Under the pieces are notes generated by a model. The model was not told the origin of the DNA, ran no database searches, and saw only the letters and a program-made list of their open reading frames with translations. The translations under genes and the position numbers were made by a program. DNA of 64,000 nt from contig NC_091145.1 in the NCBI RefSeq assembly GCF_041381155.1, positions 37,215,882 through 37,279,881 on the forward strand, written 5' to 3'. How positions within the stretch are numbered: position 1 is the stretch's first letter; every line of letters starts with the position of its first letter. Shown piece after piece: positions 1 to 13,861 of the stretch. This DNA is from Argopecten irradians. Taxonomy: Eukaryota > Mollusca > Bivalvia > Pectinida > Pectinidae.

Positions 1-3000
1 CTCACATCAACACTGACATTTCTAGGACACCAATGCACAGGAAAAGTAAGTCTCGAGAACTTTCCGTTTAGTTACCACATGTTTTATGAAAAGGAATTCT
101 CGAGAATGACATTTTATTTTTCATGTTGGATAGCAGCTAAAATCGAATCTTTTTCCTAAATTGATCGGTTGTTGAATGTATAATTTTGGCAGTAATAAGC
201 AGGTTTTTTTTGCAGTAGACCGGTCCGGAAATAGAAAGGTCGTTACTCCAAACCGAACTAAGTGCACTTACTATATGTTTTTATTACATGTATAAGTTGG
301 CAGAAGGAAGTTGAAGTGTCCTTATCACCAGTATTGGGGACAGCTCATGATCAGCGTTGTCAAAACAACTCGTAATATTGAACAACCTCACCGTTTCAAT
401 TTCCCCACAAGTCACGAATTAAACTTTTTTATCACATCCAACTTATTGGGAAAGTTTTCGAATAGAAAGATGTAGGTAACGTAACGCCAACTTATATGCA
501 AACTGCACACAAGGTAAAACCTGACTTCTCTTGGCAACTGAAATCAATACGAATTTCACATCTCATATCTAAAATATAATACTTTAATATATCGCTATTC
601 AGTTCGTATATATCATAGAATAAGGAATAGTAGAATGGTTAAATTGTAAAAAATGTCCCTTGTCATACTTATGAGATTAACAAATCAACAAAATGTTGGC
701 AAGAGAATCTATGTAATTATAATTGCTCCTAACAAATAAACAAATAACGAAGAAAAAAAAAAAGAAAAAAAAAGAGAGCGAACTTTCGTCAGTTTTTTGA
801 CATTAAAATAGAAACAGAAATAAGAAAAAGAGAAAGAAAAAGAAAAGAAATAAGATCAAAGGAAAAAAAATAAAAATAAGCATCTTATTATATGTCGTTT
901 CTCTACTTTTAACGTGATAATGACATCACCATTTATCCTTTAAGTTAGATGAGTCGATACTTATTTTAAAGCATGCGGATTCATTTAATTTGAGGTTTAC
1001 ACCAATTATATCACACATGAATTTGCCATTCGAGATCAAAGGAGTATGATGTTTCAATACTAAAGCTATCACAAAATAAGACATATAGATACTGTAAACG
1101 TTATATGCGAGCAACTAAAGAATTTTTGAAAGTATTGTCACAGGCGACATAACGGCTTCCACAAAACATTCTTCCTAAATGATATTCGTATCAAGTAGGA
1201 ATCTCGACGCAGCCCATTCCAATGCTACCCTATTACTGACATATTATTCACCACATGCAGTACGATTACGTATTATATAAATACTACCTGCATTAGAGGG
1301 TGACAGTGCCTAGTGTCATCCAGAGGATATCACTGTCACCCGAAAAAAAATGTTCGAAAAATATCACGTCTGCTAAATAATAAATATTTGTGATGTGACG
1401 GTTCTCCAAACTTGGTATATAAAATTAAATCCGTCAAATCACAGTAGAATTAAATGACAAACATATACATACTGATAATTAAGCAATGGTATCAAATGTA
1501 CAGTAATTAAGTCACACAATCGATTTCAGACATAACGCAGTTAGTAGATGCATTTACATATACGCAAACAAATCTGTTTAAAACAAGGACTTATAAATCC
1601 TTGGTTAAGAATCATACCTTAATTCGTATGGGCAGATTTTAGGTAAAATTCAGAAATTTGTAAAGCGGGTTTGACCAGTAGACATTAGACGACCCGAGTC
1701 AGGTTTTGGATGAAATTATCAAGAAAATATATATATACGTCCTTGATACACATGTATAATATTCGTGTACATGTATATGTGGTTCCAAACACCGCGGATA
1801 TACAAGGAACGTAGAATATCATGTACATTTTAAAGTTTATAATTATGCTGTAATCGCACATAGATGTTCATTTATCTACGACAGGTACATCAATATATAT
1901 GTATGGTATAAATCTCTATTTTCAAGCGTATTCCAATCTCTATCTTTGATTGAGGATAAAATTAAACATGTATCGGACATGTACACAGGTATTTGAGTCT
2001 TCAAAATCGATATTTACAAACAGGTAGTTTCAATTAGATGGCAGTCACCGAAAATTGTCTCTCTAACTTATGCGAGTAGAGTCGATCCCGTTGTCTTCGT
2101 GACGTCACAGGTCAGGGGTCCCGAATCGGGGTCAATGGCTTTGGGCTTCAGGTGTGTTCTAGAGAAACGGCGTACTATCGCGTATTATCTCTAATACCGT
2201 ATTCGCTTTGAAACTCGTACTTTCGCCACTCTAGATTTCATCCAATGACGCATTTATCAAGCCTTATATACCAAACCATTCAGTGTACACTTTAAAAATA
2301 CTTCCAGTACTAGTGCTGCAACTTTATAAAAAGTGGTAAAATGAGAAAGAACACTTAAACTTTTTTCACTTTGACAAAAAGAGCTAAAGTGACAGACCAT
2401 ACAACTTTTTACCATACATTCGTCATTGCACTTATCTTCGCGAAAATGTGCTCGCATTTAACGTTTACAGTATCTATATGTCGTATTTTGTGATAGCTTT
2501 AGTATTGAAACATCATACACTCCTTTGATCTCGAATGGCAAATTCATGAATGATATGATTGGTTTAAACCTCCAATTAAATGAATCCGCATGCTTTAAAA
2601 TAAGTATCGACTCATCTAACTTAAAGGATAAATGGTGATGTCATTATCACGTTAAAAGTAGAGAAACGACATATAATAAGATGCTTATTTTTATTTTTTT
2701 CCTTTAATCTTATTTCCTTTCTTTTTCTTTCTCTTTTTCTTATTTCTATTTCTATTTTAATGTCAAAAAACTGACGAAAGTTCGCTCTCTTTTTTTTCTT
2801 TTTTTTTCTTCGTTATTTGTTTATTTGTTAGGAGCAATTATAATTACATAGATTCTCTTGCCAACATTTTGTTGATTTGCTAATCTCATAAGTATGACAA
2901 GGGACATCTTTTCCAATTTTACCGTTCTACTATTCCTTATTCTATGATATATACGAACTGAATAGCGATATATTAAAGTATTATATTTTAGATATGAGAT

Positions 3001-3561
3001 GTGAAATTCGTATTGATTTCAGTTGCCAAGAGAAGTCAGGTTTTACCTTGTGTGCAGTTTGCATATAAGTTGGCGTTACGTTACCTACATCTTTCTATTC
3101 GAAAACTTTCCCAATAAGTTGGATGTGATAAAAAAAGTTTAATTCGTGACTTGTGGGGAAATTGAAACGGTGAGGTTGTTCAGTATTACGAGTTGTTTTG
3201 ACAACGCTGATCATGAGCTGTCCCCAATACTGGTGATAAGGACACATCAACTTCCTTCTGCCAACCTTATGCATGTAATAAAAAACATTCAGTAAGTGCA
3301 CTTAGTTCGGTTTGGAGTAACGACCTTTCTATTTCCGGACCGGTCTACTGCAAAAAAAACCTGCTTATTACTGCCAAAATCATACATTCAACAACCGATC
3401 AATTTAGGAAAAAGATTCGATTTTAGCTGCTATCCAACATGAAAAATAAAATGTCATTTTCGAGAATTCCTTTTCATAAAACATGTGGTAACTAAACGGA
3501 AAGTTCTCGAGACTTACTTTTCCTGTGCATTGGTGTCCTAGAAATGTCAGTGTTGATGTGA
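1..3561. mobile_element. Large inverted-repeat (foldback-type) element, left end cut by the window
   Basis: Bases 1-~1112 are the reverse complement of ~2449-3561, giving two arms of about 1.1 kb. Short sampled stretches differ at only a few percent of positions (for example 2 mismatches in about 90 bases around 300-390). The arms enclose an unrelated spacer of about 1.34 kb. The match runs right up to base 1, so the left arm probably continues outside the window and the true end and target duplication cannot be read. No transposase-like frame is present; the short open frames in the arms occur in both orientations and are shadows. A non-autonomous foldback DNA transposon or a recent inverted segmental duplication both fit. 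Confidence 0.85.
1113..2448. other. Spacer between the inverted-repeat arms; no gene seen
   Basis: AT-rich unique sequence with no convincing coding frame. It holds one small hairpin with an 11-bp stem (gggtgacagtg at 1298-1308 pairing with 1331-1341). A CpG-bearing patch near 2090-2170 is the only compositional change. Confidence 0.6.
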
Positions 3562-3705
3562 GTTTTTGTAATATATAAAGCCGATAAATACAAAACCAAG
3601 AGATATGGTACGATAAAGTGGAGACCTTCTCTTAAAGTATAGGCTTTTACATCCATCAGATACATGAACGGTTTTGTAGATTTCACATCTTCTTAATCGA
3701 ATAAA

Positions 3706-3775
<70 letters not shown>

Positions 3776-3870
3776 CGATTGATTGGTCGATTGGTTGATT
3801 TAATCATTTATTGATTGATTAATTCAATCATTGATTGATTCCTTCATTCATTCTTAATTGATTGCTTGGG
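3706..3870. repeat. (GATT)n microsatellite with a degenerate tail
   Basis: About 17 near-perfect GATT tetranucleotides from 3706 to 3772, followed to about 3870 by degenerate ttgatt/ggtcgatt/cattcatt derivatives. The minus-strand open frame reading NQSINQSI repeats across it is an artefact of the tetranucleotide. Confidence 0.95.
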
Positions 3871-6839
3871 AAACCATATACTTATCCAGCACTGAACTAA
3901 AACCTTTTTCAGTGAAGAGAAGGTGAGGTTAAGGCTCATCTAACATCAATAAGTTAACACAAGTTCTGAAAAAGGCAACATCTTGCTGTCAATTTAATAT
4001 GTTAGATATTATCTACACTTGATGGCTCAAATGTTTTCCTCTCATCACTTGATGTGCCGTAACGAACATACATGTATTTAATGTCTTGTTCTAACGATGG
4101 TTCTGATATCGAACGAGTACGAGTACATGTTTCATTCTATAGCTGTGAACTACGTCAATTATGGTAGTGTCATTACCTTGTGATAACGAACTTTGTTTTG
4201 GATGGCCTCAGATTTCTACACAACATTGTCCACGTCACGTGTGTAAGCTAATGAGAAATGAAATGGTTAAGATATCCTCCCTATGTTTCATTATTGACTA
4301 TTTGCTAAACCTACTTAAATGATAGTATTGTCCTTAAATATCCACCGTTGATTGATTTCCCTATAAGGTGTGCCGCCTAATTGATTTCGTGACTGATAGT
4401 GAATGTGTCTACTTCCTTCAGTCATTGTTAACAAGTAAAATGCTATTGTCACACGAAGCTTTTTTAATATTCAATATCATTTACCGAACTATTCTTTTGT
4501 AATTTGTCAAATATTCAACTGTTTGCTGTGAATGGATACTTTTGTATTGTCGATTAGTTCAGTGTTTTACGCTATGTCATCATAAGGAGGTTTACTGGAT
4601 ACTGGGCCACTTTTACTTAAATCATTTACATAATCAAATGTCGGATTTCTGCATTTAAGACTATATTTTCGACTGTAATTTACAATTCAACGATATTTAT
4701 TTAACATGTACTTGTCTGATGTATTGATGTATTTCAGCATTCTTTACTAAATTGTTTCAGCAAAAATTCATTTGAATTTTTTTTTATATGGAGGAAAAGA
4801 ACAAACCTAAAATAAGTCTTAAATTAGTATTAAAATGAACCTACCTTGGTGTTAATGACGAGCTGCTATCCCGAAATGACCGCCACTCTTGTGACGTATA
4901 CGAAAGGTATCAGCTCCCCTATGACTTTTCCTGCAGTCCAACGTATTCCTCCCTTTGTTATATAGCAGGAGAGTGCCAAGATAAGTCTCTTGTCCCCTGT
5001 TGTCCGTGTGCAGACAGTATTGGCTTTCGGTAGGTATGCCGGTACCGTCTATCGGAGTCAGTCGTGCTTTCTATCGATTAGGTTCGACAAAAGGTAATTT
5101 ACAAATTTTACAGGTATCACAAAGGTAGTTTACAGGTACAGAGGACACTATTATCGTCGGCGATAATTAAAAGAAATCTAGTTATGATATTAAATGCGCA
5201 CAATGCTAGATAAATATTCTTAACACGAGGACACTAAAAATAAATACCCTTTTCACACTTATCGTAGGATAACCCGCTTGTGTACTATTTGAGTACCCGT
5301 GAGTCTTTATATATATACTCTGTAAGATTTACCATGGTGTCGACTACCTAACGATATAAACCTACAATATATAAAATCTTATTACGATGAAATGGTCATG
5401 TGCATGTCATAGAATGAATTATTCTTGTTTATTTTTACGTCTTCTGAACATGTATGACCATTCCTTAAACTCCATGTCGCACTCCCTAGTACTAACATAT
5501 AGTTTAATGAATGCTCTGCAGTTAACTTTTATTGGTTTTCATGTGTTTGTATACATTTATTAGATATTTGTGTTTATATACCTTATCAGGGGAAATGTTC
5601 CATAATAAACGACCCATGAACAGACATCCGAGGTGATGTGATCAGTAGGCCGACTTGATGGGGGTGTATCACGTTCTATGTTACACAGGTAAATGCTGAC
5701 CTAACATACCTCAATATATATATTAATGACCAATAAAATCAACAATCCAATCTGTTCAATGTTGATAAGTTTAATATATTCGATTGCTCATGACACATAG
5801 GAGTTGATGTAAATGTTGTAAATCATAACAACAAAACAGATTTTTTTTCATATACGTTTACTAATAATGTCTATATTTCAATCACAGACTAATCATGGGA
5901 AATCATAAAGCCGTACTGTGTGTATTTTCTGGCAGATAACATTGGTATGAAAGACGTGAGGGAGGACCAGCTATAGAAGTGTTAAACTGTATAATGTATA
6001 TGGTGTATAGCCCGTCTTTATATGTAGGTAATAGTTATTATCAGGTATACTACTACCCAGCCAATATATTAAATCACATAAATAATAAGTGTGTGTCTGT
6101 GATTGCGGACAATAAAAGCCGTTTACACACAACACTTCCGATGTATGCTAATCCAACCATCCCTACAATGTATGACCGCCACCCGAGTGTTTACTGTCGC
6201 GCCTCAGAAGTTGATTTAGTACACGTACATAATGCTGCACTGAACCTCTGTTACCTATAATTCACTTTTTATCACCCTAAACAAATATGTCTTTACCAAT
6301 ATGACGTGACTAGGACAATACGTAAGGAATTATTGGGGCTAGAATATTTAATTGATAGTACGATATCAGTTTAGATTATGTAATCAGAGATGTGATCAGC
6401 GTATTTCTGATTTACTTTTGATATCATTGATGAATCATTTTAGAATAATGCTTCAGAATGTGCATATAAGGATAAATAATGTCCTTATAACTCAAACAAA
6501 ACAATGGAGATGCCCTTGAATTACTGATATAAGTATGTATACGTTTCCCGTTCTGTAGCATTAAAATTGTTCTATTCCAATCAGAAGAATGGGACATTTG
6601 TATGTATACTAAGAAATGCAGCTTTGTTCAGTCACTGTCTGGATTATAAAATGCATAACATTCAATTCGGTTCGTAACTCCATATAAGTATAGCTGGAAT
6701 TTACACACGATGTAAGAATTTCCTTTTTTTCTGCAATTTGAAAAGTTCGTTTATCGTGGAACATCCAAAGTATCACATAGAAAATGCTTTGACGCTCATA
6801 ATCACCTCTTACATAGTTTCGAGTGCATCTAACATATCG
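3871..6839. other. Gene-free stretch
   Basis: AT-rich sequence with only short open frames. The longest (5979-6260, +, 93 codons) has no recognisable motif, no splice support and biased Tyr/Asn composition expected of AT-rich chance frames. The one compositional change is the GC-richer block at about 4855-5095, listed separately. Confidence 0.5.
4950..5093 (+). promoter_or_regulatory. Possible promoter and untranslated first exon
   Basis: A GC-richer island stands out from AT-rich flanks. It contains a TATA-like motif (ttatatag, 4958-4965), then about 130 bp of balanced sequence ending at a donor-like junction cgacaaaag|gtaatt (gt at 5094-5095). No coding exon that it would join is recognised downstream, so this is only a candidate and could be a chance match. 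Confidence 0.2.
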
Positions 6840-7512
6840 AAAAATGCAAGCATACTCGTGTGATAATATGATAATAACACGAGGTGCTTCATATCATATA
6901 AGATCCTTGTATGATACAAGGCAATGCTAAGGCGTATTCGTGTGATAATATGATAATAACGGGAGTTACTTCATAGCATATAAGATCCGTGTATGATACA
7001 AGGCAATGCTAAGGCGTACTCGTGTGATAATATGATAATAACAGGTGTTTCATATGCATATAAGATCCTTGTATGATACAAGACAATGCTAAGGCATACC
7101 CGTGTGATAATATGATAATAACAGGAGTTGCTCATATGCGTATAAGATCCTTGTATGATACAAGACAATGCTAAGGCGTACTCGTGTGATAGTATGATAA
7201 TAACAGGAGGTGTTTCATATGCATATAAGATCCTAATATGATACAAGACAATGCTAAGGCGTACTCGTGTGATAATATGATAATAACAGGAGGTGTTTCA
7301 TATGCATATAAGATCCTTGTATGATACAAGACAATGCTAAGGCGTACTCGTGTGATAATATGATAATAACAGGAGGTGTTTCATATGCATATAAGATCCT
7401 TGTATGATACAAGGCAATGCTAAGGCGTATTCGTGTGATAATATGATAATAACAGGAGGTGTTTCATATGCATATAAAATCCTTGTATGATACAAGGCAA
7501 ATGTTAAGGCGT
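6840..7512. repeat. Tandem repeat, period about 80-84 bp, ~8 copies
   Basis: Successive copies of a unit containing tgtgataatatgataataac, catataagatccttgtatg and aatgctaaggcgta. Start-to-start distances measured on 'aatgctaagg' run from 80 to 84 bases. Copies differ by small indels and substitutions. The open frames on the minus strand here simply translate the repeat (recurring RILYAYET and IIILSHEYALAL). Confidence 0.9.
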
Positions 7513-9925
7513 ATTCGCAGAAACAAGCTGACAAATTACGATCTGTTTAAAGAAGAAAAACTCTGCTTACAAGTAACTAAATGATAAACTTGCTTTAGTT
7601 TTTATTCATCAGTATCAATGTTGCTTCTGTAGTGATTACATGTCTGATGTAGTTCATTAGTATAATGACTGAAATATCGTCCTCCGCCATCTTACGCTTG
7701 TCAATGTCATATTGATAATGATATTCCCTAATCCCTATTTGTTTGTTATGCATTTGATTTTTAACAAAAACTTGAAAAAAATATAATCAAACAACAAAGT
7801 TTTATTATTCTAACCATTAGATATGTTCGACTGTGACATATTTCAATCATTTATAAAATACTTAAATACGACATTAGTGTGATTGAACAATGAGTGGGTC
7901 CCCACGCCTTGATATGGTAAATTAATATCGTTTTTCGTATTTTTGTACGACTTTTGTTCCAGCTGCTGGTATTTCAATGTATAGATTTGACCAAGCGAAT
8001 ATTAATATGCTATATAGCTAGCTTCGAAATTAATTTTCTATTGAGAGGAAAATACAGGAAGTATTAAAAGTTGTAATCCAACATCAGTACCTCGATAACG
8101 GCCGGAGCTGATGAACTTTCTATGTTCATTTCTCCAGAAATGTAATCAGGCTAGAGCTAGTGATTAAAGCATTGCAAATGTATTGAGTTAAAACATCACA
8201 ACAAACCATACGATATCAACATGTGTTTATCGATCAGATGAACGGAGAATCGATGTTGATATGAAGTTCTACTTACAACAAACCTATGCTCATCAATAGT
8301 GCGTTACCGTTACGCATGCATGAACAAGCATACCCTGCAGAAGGTTTTCTTCATAAATATTTTAATATCAAGTCTATGGAATGTTGTCAATATGAGTAAA
8401 TAAATATTCATTTGCAATCTGAATGTGTTAAAAATCATTATTTGAATGTTGACATTTAAAACATATTTTGTGGTTATTTAATTTGATGCACTGTTATAAG
8501 ATAGTTTCACGACAACAATTCAACTGTATGCTCTCAGCGAAACATCTGTGATTTAAACTAACATTACATTGTCATTCTGTCTTTTTATTGCAACGATCAA
8601 GATACATGAGCGACTATAGAACCTTATCCCTGATACCTTAGCACCTGAAATTGTGTACTCTTAGGCCTTTATTGGCTAAATTTATTTTACATTTTACCAA
8701 TGCACAGGTTGGGAATTAATTCTTAACGCACGATACTCCAAATGTGTAGCTTGAAATCACAGAGTCTCTCAATAACATATGTCAAAGAGTGATTTTTTTT
8801 AAAGTTCAGATTATTCGACAAATTCATGTTTATGGAAGAAAGATTTGCATTTCTATCTTTGGTTTGTGATATATCTCTGCCCTTGAAAACGATAGTTTTA
8901 TTTGTATTGCGTCGATATTTCATTATAATAGGCTGATAACACAGACAATCTCAGCATAGATATATATTTGTTTTTTTTAATGCTGAACATTTCCTAAACT
9001 AATTAGATATAAAACTCATTTTCCCATGTTCTCTTCTGGTGCTGGTTTTTCGTTTAGACTTCTCACGTTTTGGTTAGTACATGTATTGATGACCAATTGA
9101 TATTTGTATAGGAAACATTAAAAAACTAAAAACTTGTATTTGTAACTTACGGCGATGGTAAAGGTGTAACATATACTTTCCAGTATCGACTGAAAATCAT
9201 TACTTATCATTGATATCACATGAAAGTATTGTACATCAAACTTTATTATTGATTTGACCACCAATGAATGGATAAGGATATTATTCTGGGAATTACTGCT
9301 AGAAGTTTGTCTCGTGGAAGTACCTATTATACTGTTTGATCCCTACAAATAACAGTCAAATCACAACGTTAATATTGTTGCGTATCTGTTTAAATCAGTG
9401 ATGTTCAAACTCCAATTCCTTGTCGATTTTTAACCAGTCAAACGTATACATTTATATATTTGTTGTTCTAATAAACCTTTCGCCAAGGAATCCTCGGATG
9501 TTTTCATAATACACCAATAAAAGTATAACTTATCCGTTTTTGGTGACACGATTGGTTGTCAATTAGATTGTGTGATATATTTATATAAATAAAACAGTCC
9601 GTAGCTTATGTCAAAATTCAATCTACTGGTAGTAAAGTCGTATTACATTTATTTGTATTAAGGACTTCATAACTTGAAAATCCAATTAAAGTTTAAAAAT
9701 AGAAACAATGTTGAAGTAAATTATTTCTTATTTTAGAAGGGGTTTTTTAATCACTAAGCCTTTTTTAATTTCATTCCGAAAATAGCATCCATACCAGAAA
9801 CAATTGATGGTGGAGAAATAGAAAAAAAATATATTGAAATAATTATTGAATTGAAATTAAACATTATTTACATCGTTTAAATTTAATCAATTATACAACC
9901 CAAAAGTCCATATCCCACGAGTTCC
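7513..9925. other. Gene-free stretch
   Basis: AT-rich, with no coding frame beyond about 66 codons and no recognisable repeat. I see nothing that I can support here. Confidence 0.5.
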
Positions 9926-10316
9926 TTTTAACATAATGCTCGTTTTCAGTTGTAACCTGTGAATGTAATGGCATTTTCCAAAGTTGTGTGAAATCATAGC
10001 CAAGCTATGTCGTATACATGTACTTAATCAGTTCCATTTTTTACTATCCAGATGTTTGTTAGTACTTCTTCATTCTGATAGAAAACCTATTTACTATTTA
10101 AGGCTGCACGTGACGTAAATATTTTTAACATAATGCTCGTTTTCAGTTGTAACCTGTGAATGTAATGGCATTTTCCAAAGTTGTGTGAAATCATAGCCAA
10201 GCTATGTCGTATACATGTACTTAATCAGTTCCTTTTTTTACTATCCAGATGTTTGTTAGTACTTCATTCTGATAGAAAACCTATTTACTATTTAAGGCTG
10301 CACGTGACGTAAATAT
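9926..10316. repeat. Tandem duplication of a ~196-bp unit
   Basis: Bases 9926-10122 are repeated directly at 10123-10316 with an offset of 197. The copies differ by a 3-base deletion (acttcttcattc versus acttcattc) and one substitution before a T run. The near identity implies a recent duplication. Confidence 0.92.
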
Positions 10317-13300
10317 TACGACAATTTTAATATTTAATTCAACTCCATTACTGTACTTAATAACTGACGTCATCTGGTTGTAAATTAGGAAAATCTCTTA
10401 TGTAATAAAGTGCAGTCAAAATTGTCTCTGACTATTTTTGGAGCAAAAACTTGGATGTCATTTCATTACGTTACAATGATAGAACTAATGGCACCGTTTT
10501 CAGCTATTGATCTTATTTTGTTTACTTCCAAAGATGCCAAGCACAAAAGGTCTTTCAGTACTGTTATGGGAATAACGGTGGGTTCAATAGGTTATTCTAT
10601 TCAATTTTATGATTTACAAATTCAGTTGTATTCGAAGTTTGAAATTATATTTGAGCCCAGCATGCAATATATACAGCCGTTTGCCAACTGTGTGACCAGT
10701 GCACACAACCAGATACAGGTTTATTCTCTCTCCCTGCTCTAAAGTTGTAGATTTAATTTTAAACTACACAATGCATGTACCGTAAAAGTGCTCAGTCGGT
10801 AATAACGACAATGGCTTATTCTATAAATGTACTCCAAAGAATCTCCCAAGTATTACTTATGCATAATAATGTGTTTCTGTGAGAATATCACTGACTCCCA
10901 CAGTTTCACAAACCACGTCACCAGTTTACACAAAATATCACAATAAATATCTAAATATTGTTTCTATAAAGACTAGCGTTTATTAAGACATTGAAGAATA
11001 AACAAAACCAAGTAATGTAAATTTAATGAAAAATGTCACCAAGAAGAATTACTTCACTAAAGTAAATACCATTATTTAGCAATAACGTCACTATCAATAA
11101 TATCAAAAACATCATAAAAACAAATACAACATATCGATCACAATCCACATTTCAGATCGAATATTTTAAAATAAAGCAAATATAAGCAAGATTGTAGATT
11201 TGACAGGAAACGCTGTAAACAATAAAAGATCCGTGTGTTTTGAAAGGATAAGGATGTTCTGCTTTAACTAAGAAAGACGTCATACAATATATTTGAGATT
11301 TGATTTGTCTGTTTACACCGATATACATGTACTATAACATATTTTATAGGTTTTCAGTCTTTGTATATACATATATTGTTTATTAGAAATACTCATAATT
11401 GCTTAATCTTAAAGTCTATGTGAAGGCTACTCAGAGCATACTACATGTACCCTAGGTGTCACAGTGGAGAGGGAATCTTCAATGTGTAAATCAACATATT
11501 ATGGATTTGTGAATGGATGAAGAAAATCTCTTTTCATTGCGCTTGGTCAATGTTTGGCAGTTAATAAGTATATTCTATATCAAAATGTGGTTTGGAAACA
11601 AGGTACAAATGTCTTACACATATTAAGTGTAAATGGGACCATGACACCTCTTTTGTACAAGTATATTTACAATTTTCATGAAGACGGCTTTTATTGTATC
11701 GAGGGACAATATTATTTACCATCTTCGAAAGTAAATAGTTGTTCAATGACTGAATACGATAGATCCTACTGTTAATCATTCATACATAACTCAGTAAATG
11801 TGAAAATTTTATCTGTCAAGTTGTGTTTCTAATATTCCTCAAATATCTTTTCTTTATATATATAACACACGATTATTTCCGAAGCCATAAGACTTTGGTT
11901 AAAGGAATTTAGATTATTTTGATTGATCAATTTACTTTTTAAAGTGAAGATGTGATTCTTTACAAACCTAAGTCCATTTCTATGATAGATTGAACGGATG
12001 TCACCGATTTAATCGACATTGATGTTTTATTTTTGTTTACGGTACATCGTAAAACTTTAGGTAATAGTGAAGGAAATGTTATGACTTTTTAGAACCAACG
12101 CCTGACGACAATGTGTTTTCTATGAAAAAAATATATATGAAGATCAGTTTTTTCAGTCATATAATCATTTCTAATTCTTATCTCCTAGACGTCATTAAAG
12201 GTTTTCTAAATATAGAATCAGTGACGTCAGTCATTTAGTAAAGTGATCGATTACAATAAAGTTGAATTAACCCGAACTTGTCCGTGATGTCAGAGTAACT
12301 ATTGTGATTCTATTCTGTAAATGATAGGACGTCAGCCATAATGTATTAATATAATCTTATAAATAAAGGTTTCATGGTAAACGCCGTTACACATTAACTT
12401 TCACCGGACTTATTCGTTGATTTAAATGGCTTTAAAAATTCAGTAAAAAATACCTCGCACTCCTATTAGATTATGTCATACATTTCAGAAATGTTGACAT
12501 CGTTGTCAATTATGTCCAACAACACTAATATGTTTAGTTCATATAAGTGCTTTATCACCCGATAGGAGTGCTTTTCTGTTTTCTTTAAGAAAACCCCAAC
12601 TTTATGATTATTACATATCTATGTATAACTACGTTAACGTTACTACAACTGCCTAAAGATCACTGGGAAGTTTGTCGAGAACCATGGAGAGGACTGTAAG
12701 TTGACAAGGCTTTTAGTGTTCTGGTTCTAACCACATATTAAATCCGGGGGATTCCTTAACGAGGGGTCTTATAGATATAAAATAGATCATTTCAAGTTTA
12801 TCTGTTTGGATATCGACAGGCAATGAGAGTTTTAATGCTGCTATTTCAAATACATCCGTCCGAAGATTAATGATGAGATTACGGTATAACGGTAGCGAGG
12901 TGCGACCCGTGGCAGTGAATAGATTTAATTTCTTCTTTACTACCCGCCATGTGTTCATTCAGAATTTCAATTGCAAATGGGAAAACATTATTTTCAAGCA
13001 TGCATATTGCAACAGATCACGATTCAATCAGTTCAGCATTAAAAGTTTGTAGTTTTATGAATACTGTATTTACAAAGTATTAAAAGTACTCAATTTACTA
13101 CCTTCTGACTATATGAACAGCATTCGGTTTGTAGTGAAATAAATTAGGTACAATTTTAGACAATATATGTAACAAATATATGTATTTCAACATACATGTA
13201 GTAATATTTATCAGTAACTGTTATAAAAGGAAACATACAGAAAAGAAATTTAGGATAACTTACAATATTGTAGCCTGAATAAAATTATACTGTATAGAAA

Positions 13301-13861
13301 TAAATATCCATATGGGATGGCCGTGTGGTTCGAAATGTGATAAAAATGAAATCACCATCAGCAAGATCTGGAATAATAATTGTCTTCCTGAAGTAGAAAA
13401 TGGAGTCTTACATGTATGTTATTATTCGGTTTACGACTAGTCACTGATGTCACTAAATTGCCCAAAGGTATCAATAATAAGAAAAGTGGCACAAATATTC
13501 AAAATGAAGGAATGGAGAGTGCTTAAGACAATAAAATTAAGATTTTTGAGAATTTGAGAAGTTTTTTGTGTTATAGTGAATCTCGTCATGACATAGACTT
13601 GGAGGATGAAATGTCAGTGCCAGCAAATATCTGGTCTCTGGCTGCGGAGGAACCCCACATAAACTGAACCATGAGCTGTGTGTTTTAACTTAGAAGTAAA
13701 AAAGGTATCCGAATAATTGTATGTATAAATCGATTTTACACGTTTTATGAATTTTAATCAATAAGGCAAACACCTGATACAAAGTTTTGTCTGTCCTAGC
13801 TCAGTATACGTCGCTCATAACTTATTAAACTTCCTTTGATGACTTACCGTTCAATGTTTAA
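10317..13861. other. Gene-free stretch
   Basis: AT-rich sequence. The open frame 10410-10742 (+, 110 codons) starts with ATG but shows no domain, no signal peptide and no repeated family member here. Frames at 11554-11775 (+) and 11561-11779 (-) overlap on opposite strands. None is annotated as a gene. Confidence 0.45.

Noticed and set aside
10410..10742. 110-codon plus-strand frame
   Set aside because: No motif, homologue, Kozak context or splice support. The length is compatible with chance in 64 kb; not strong enough to list as a gene.
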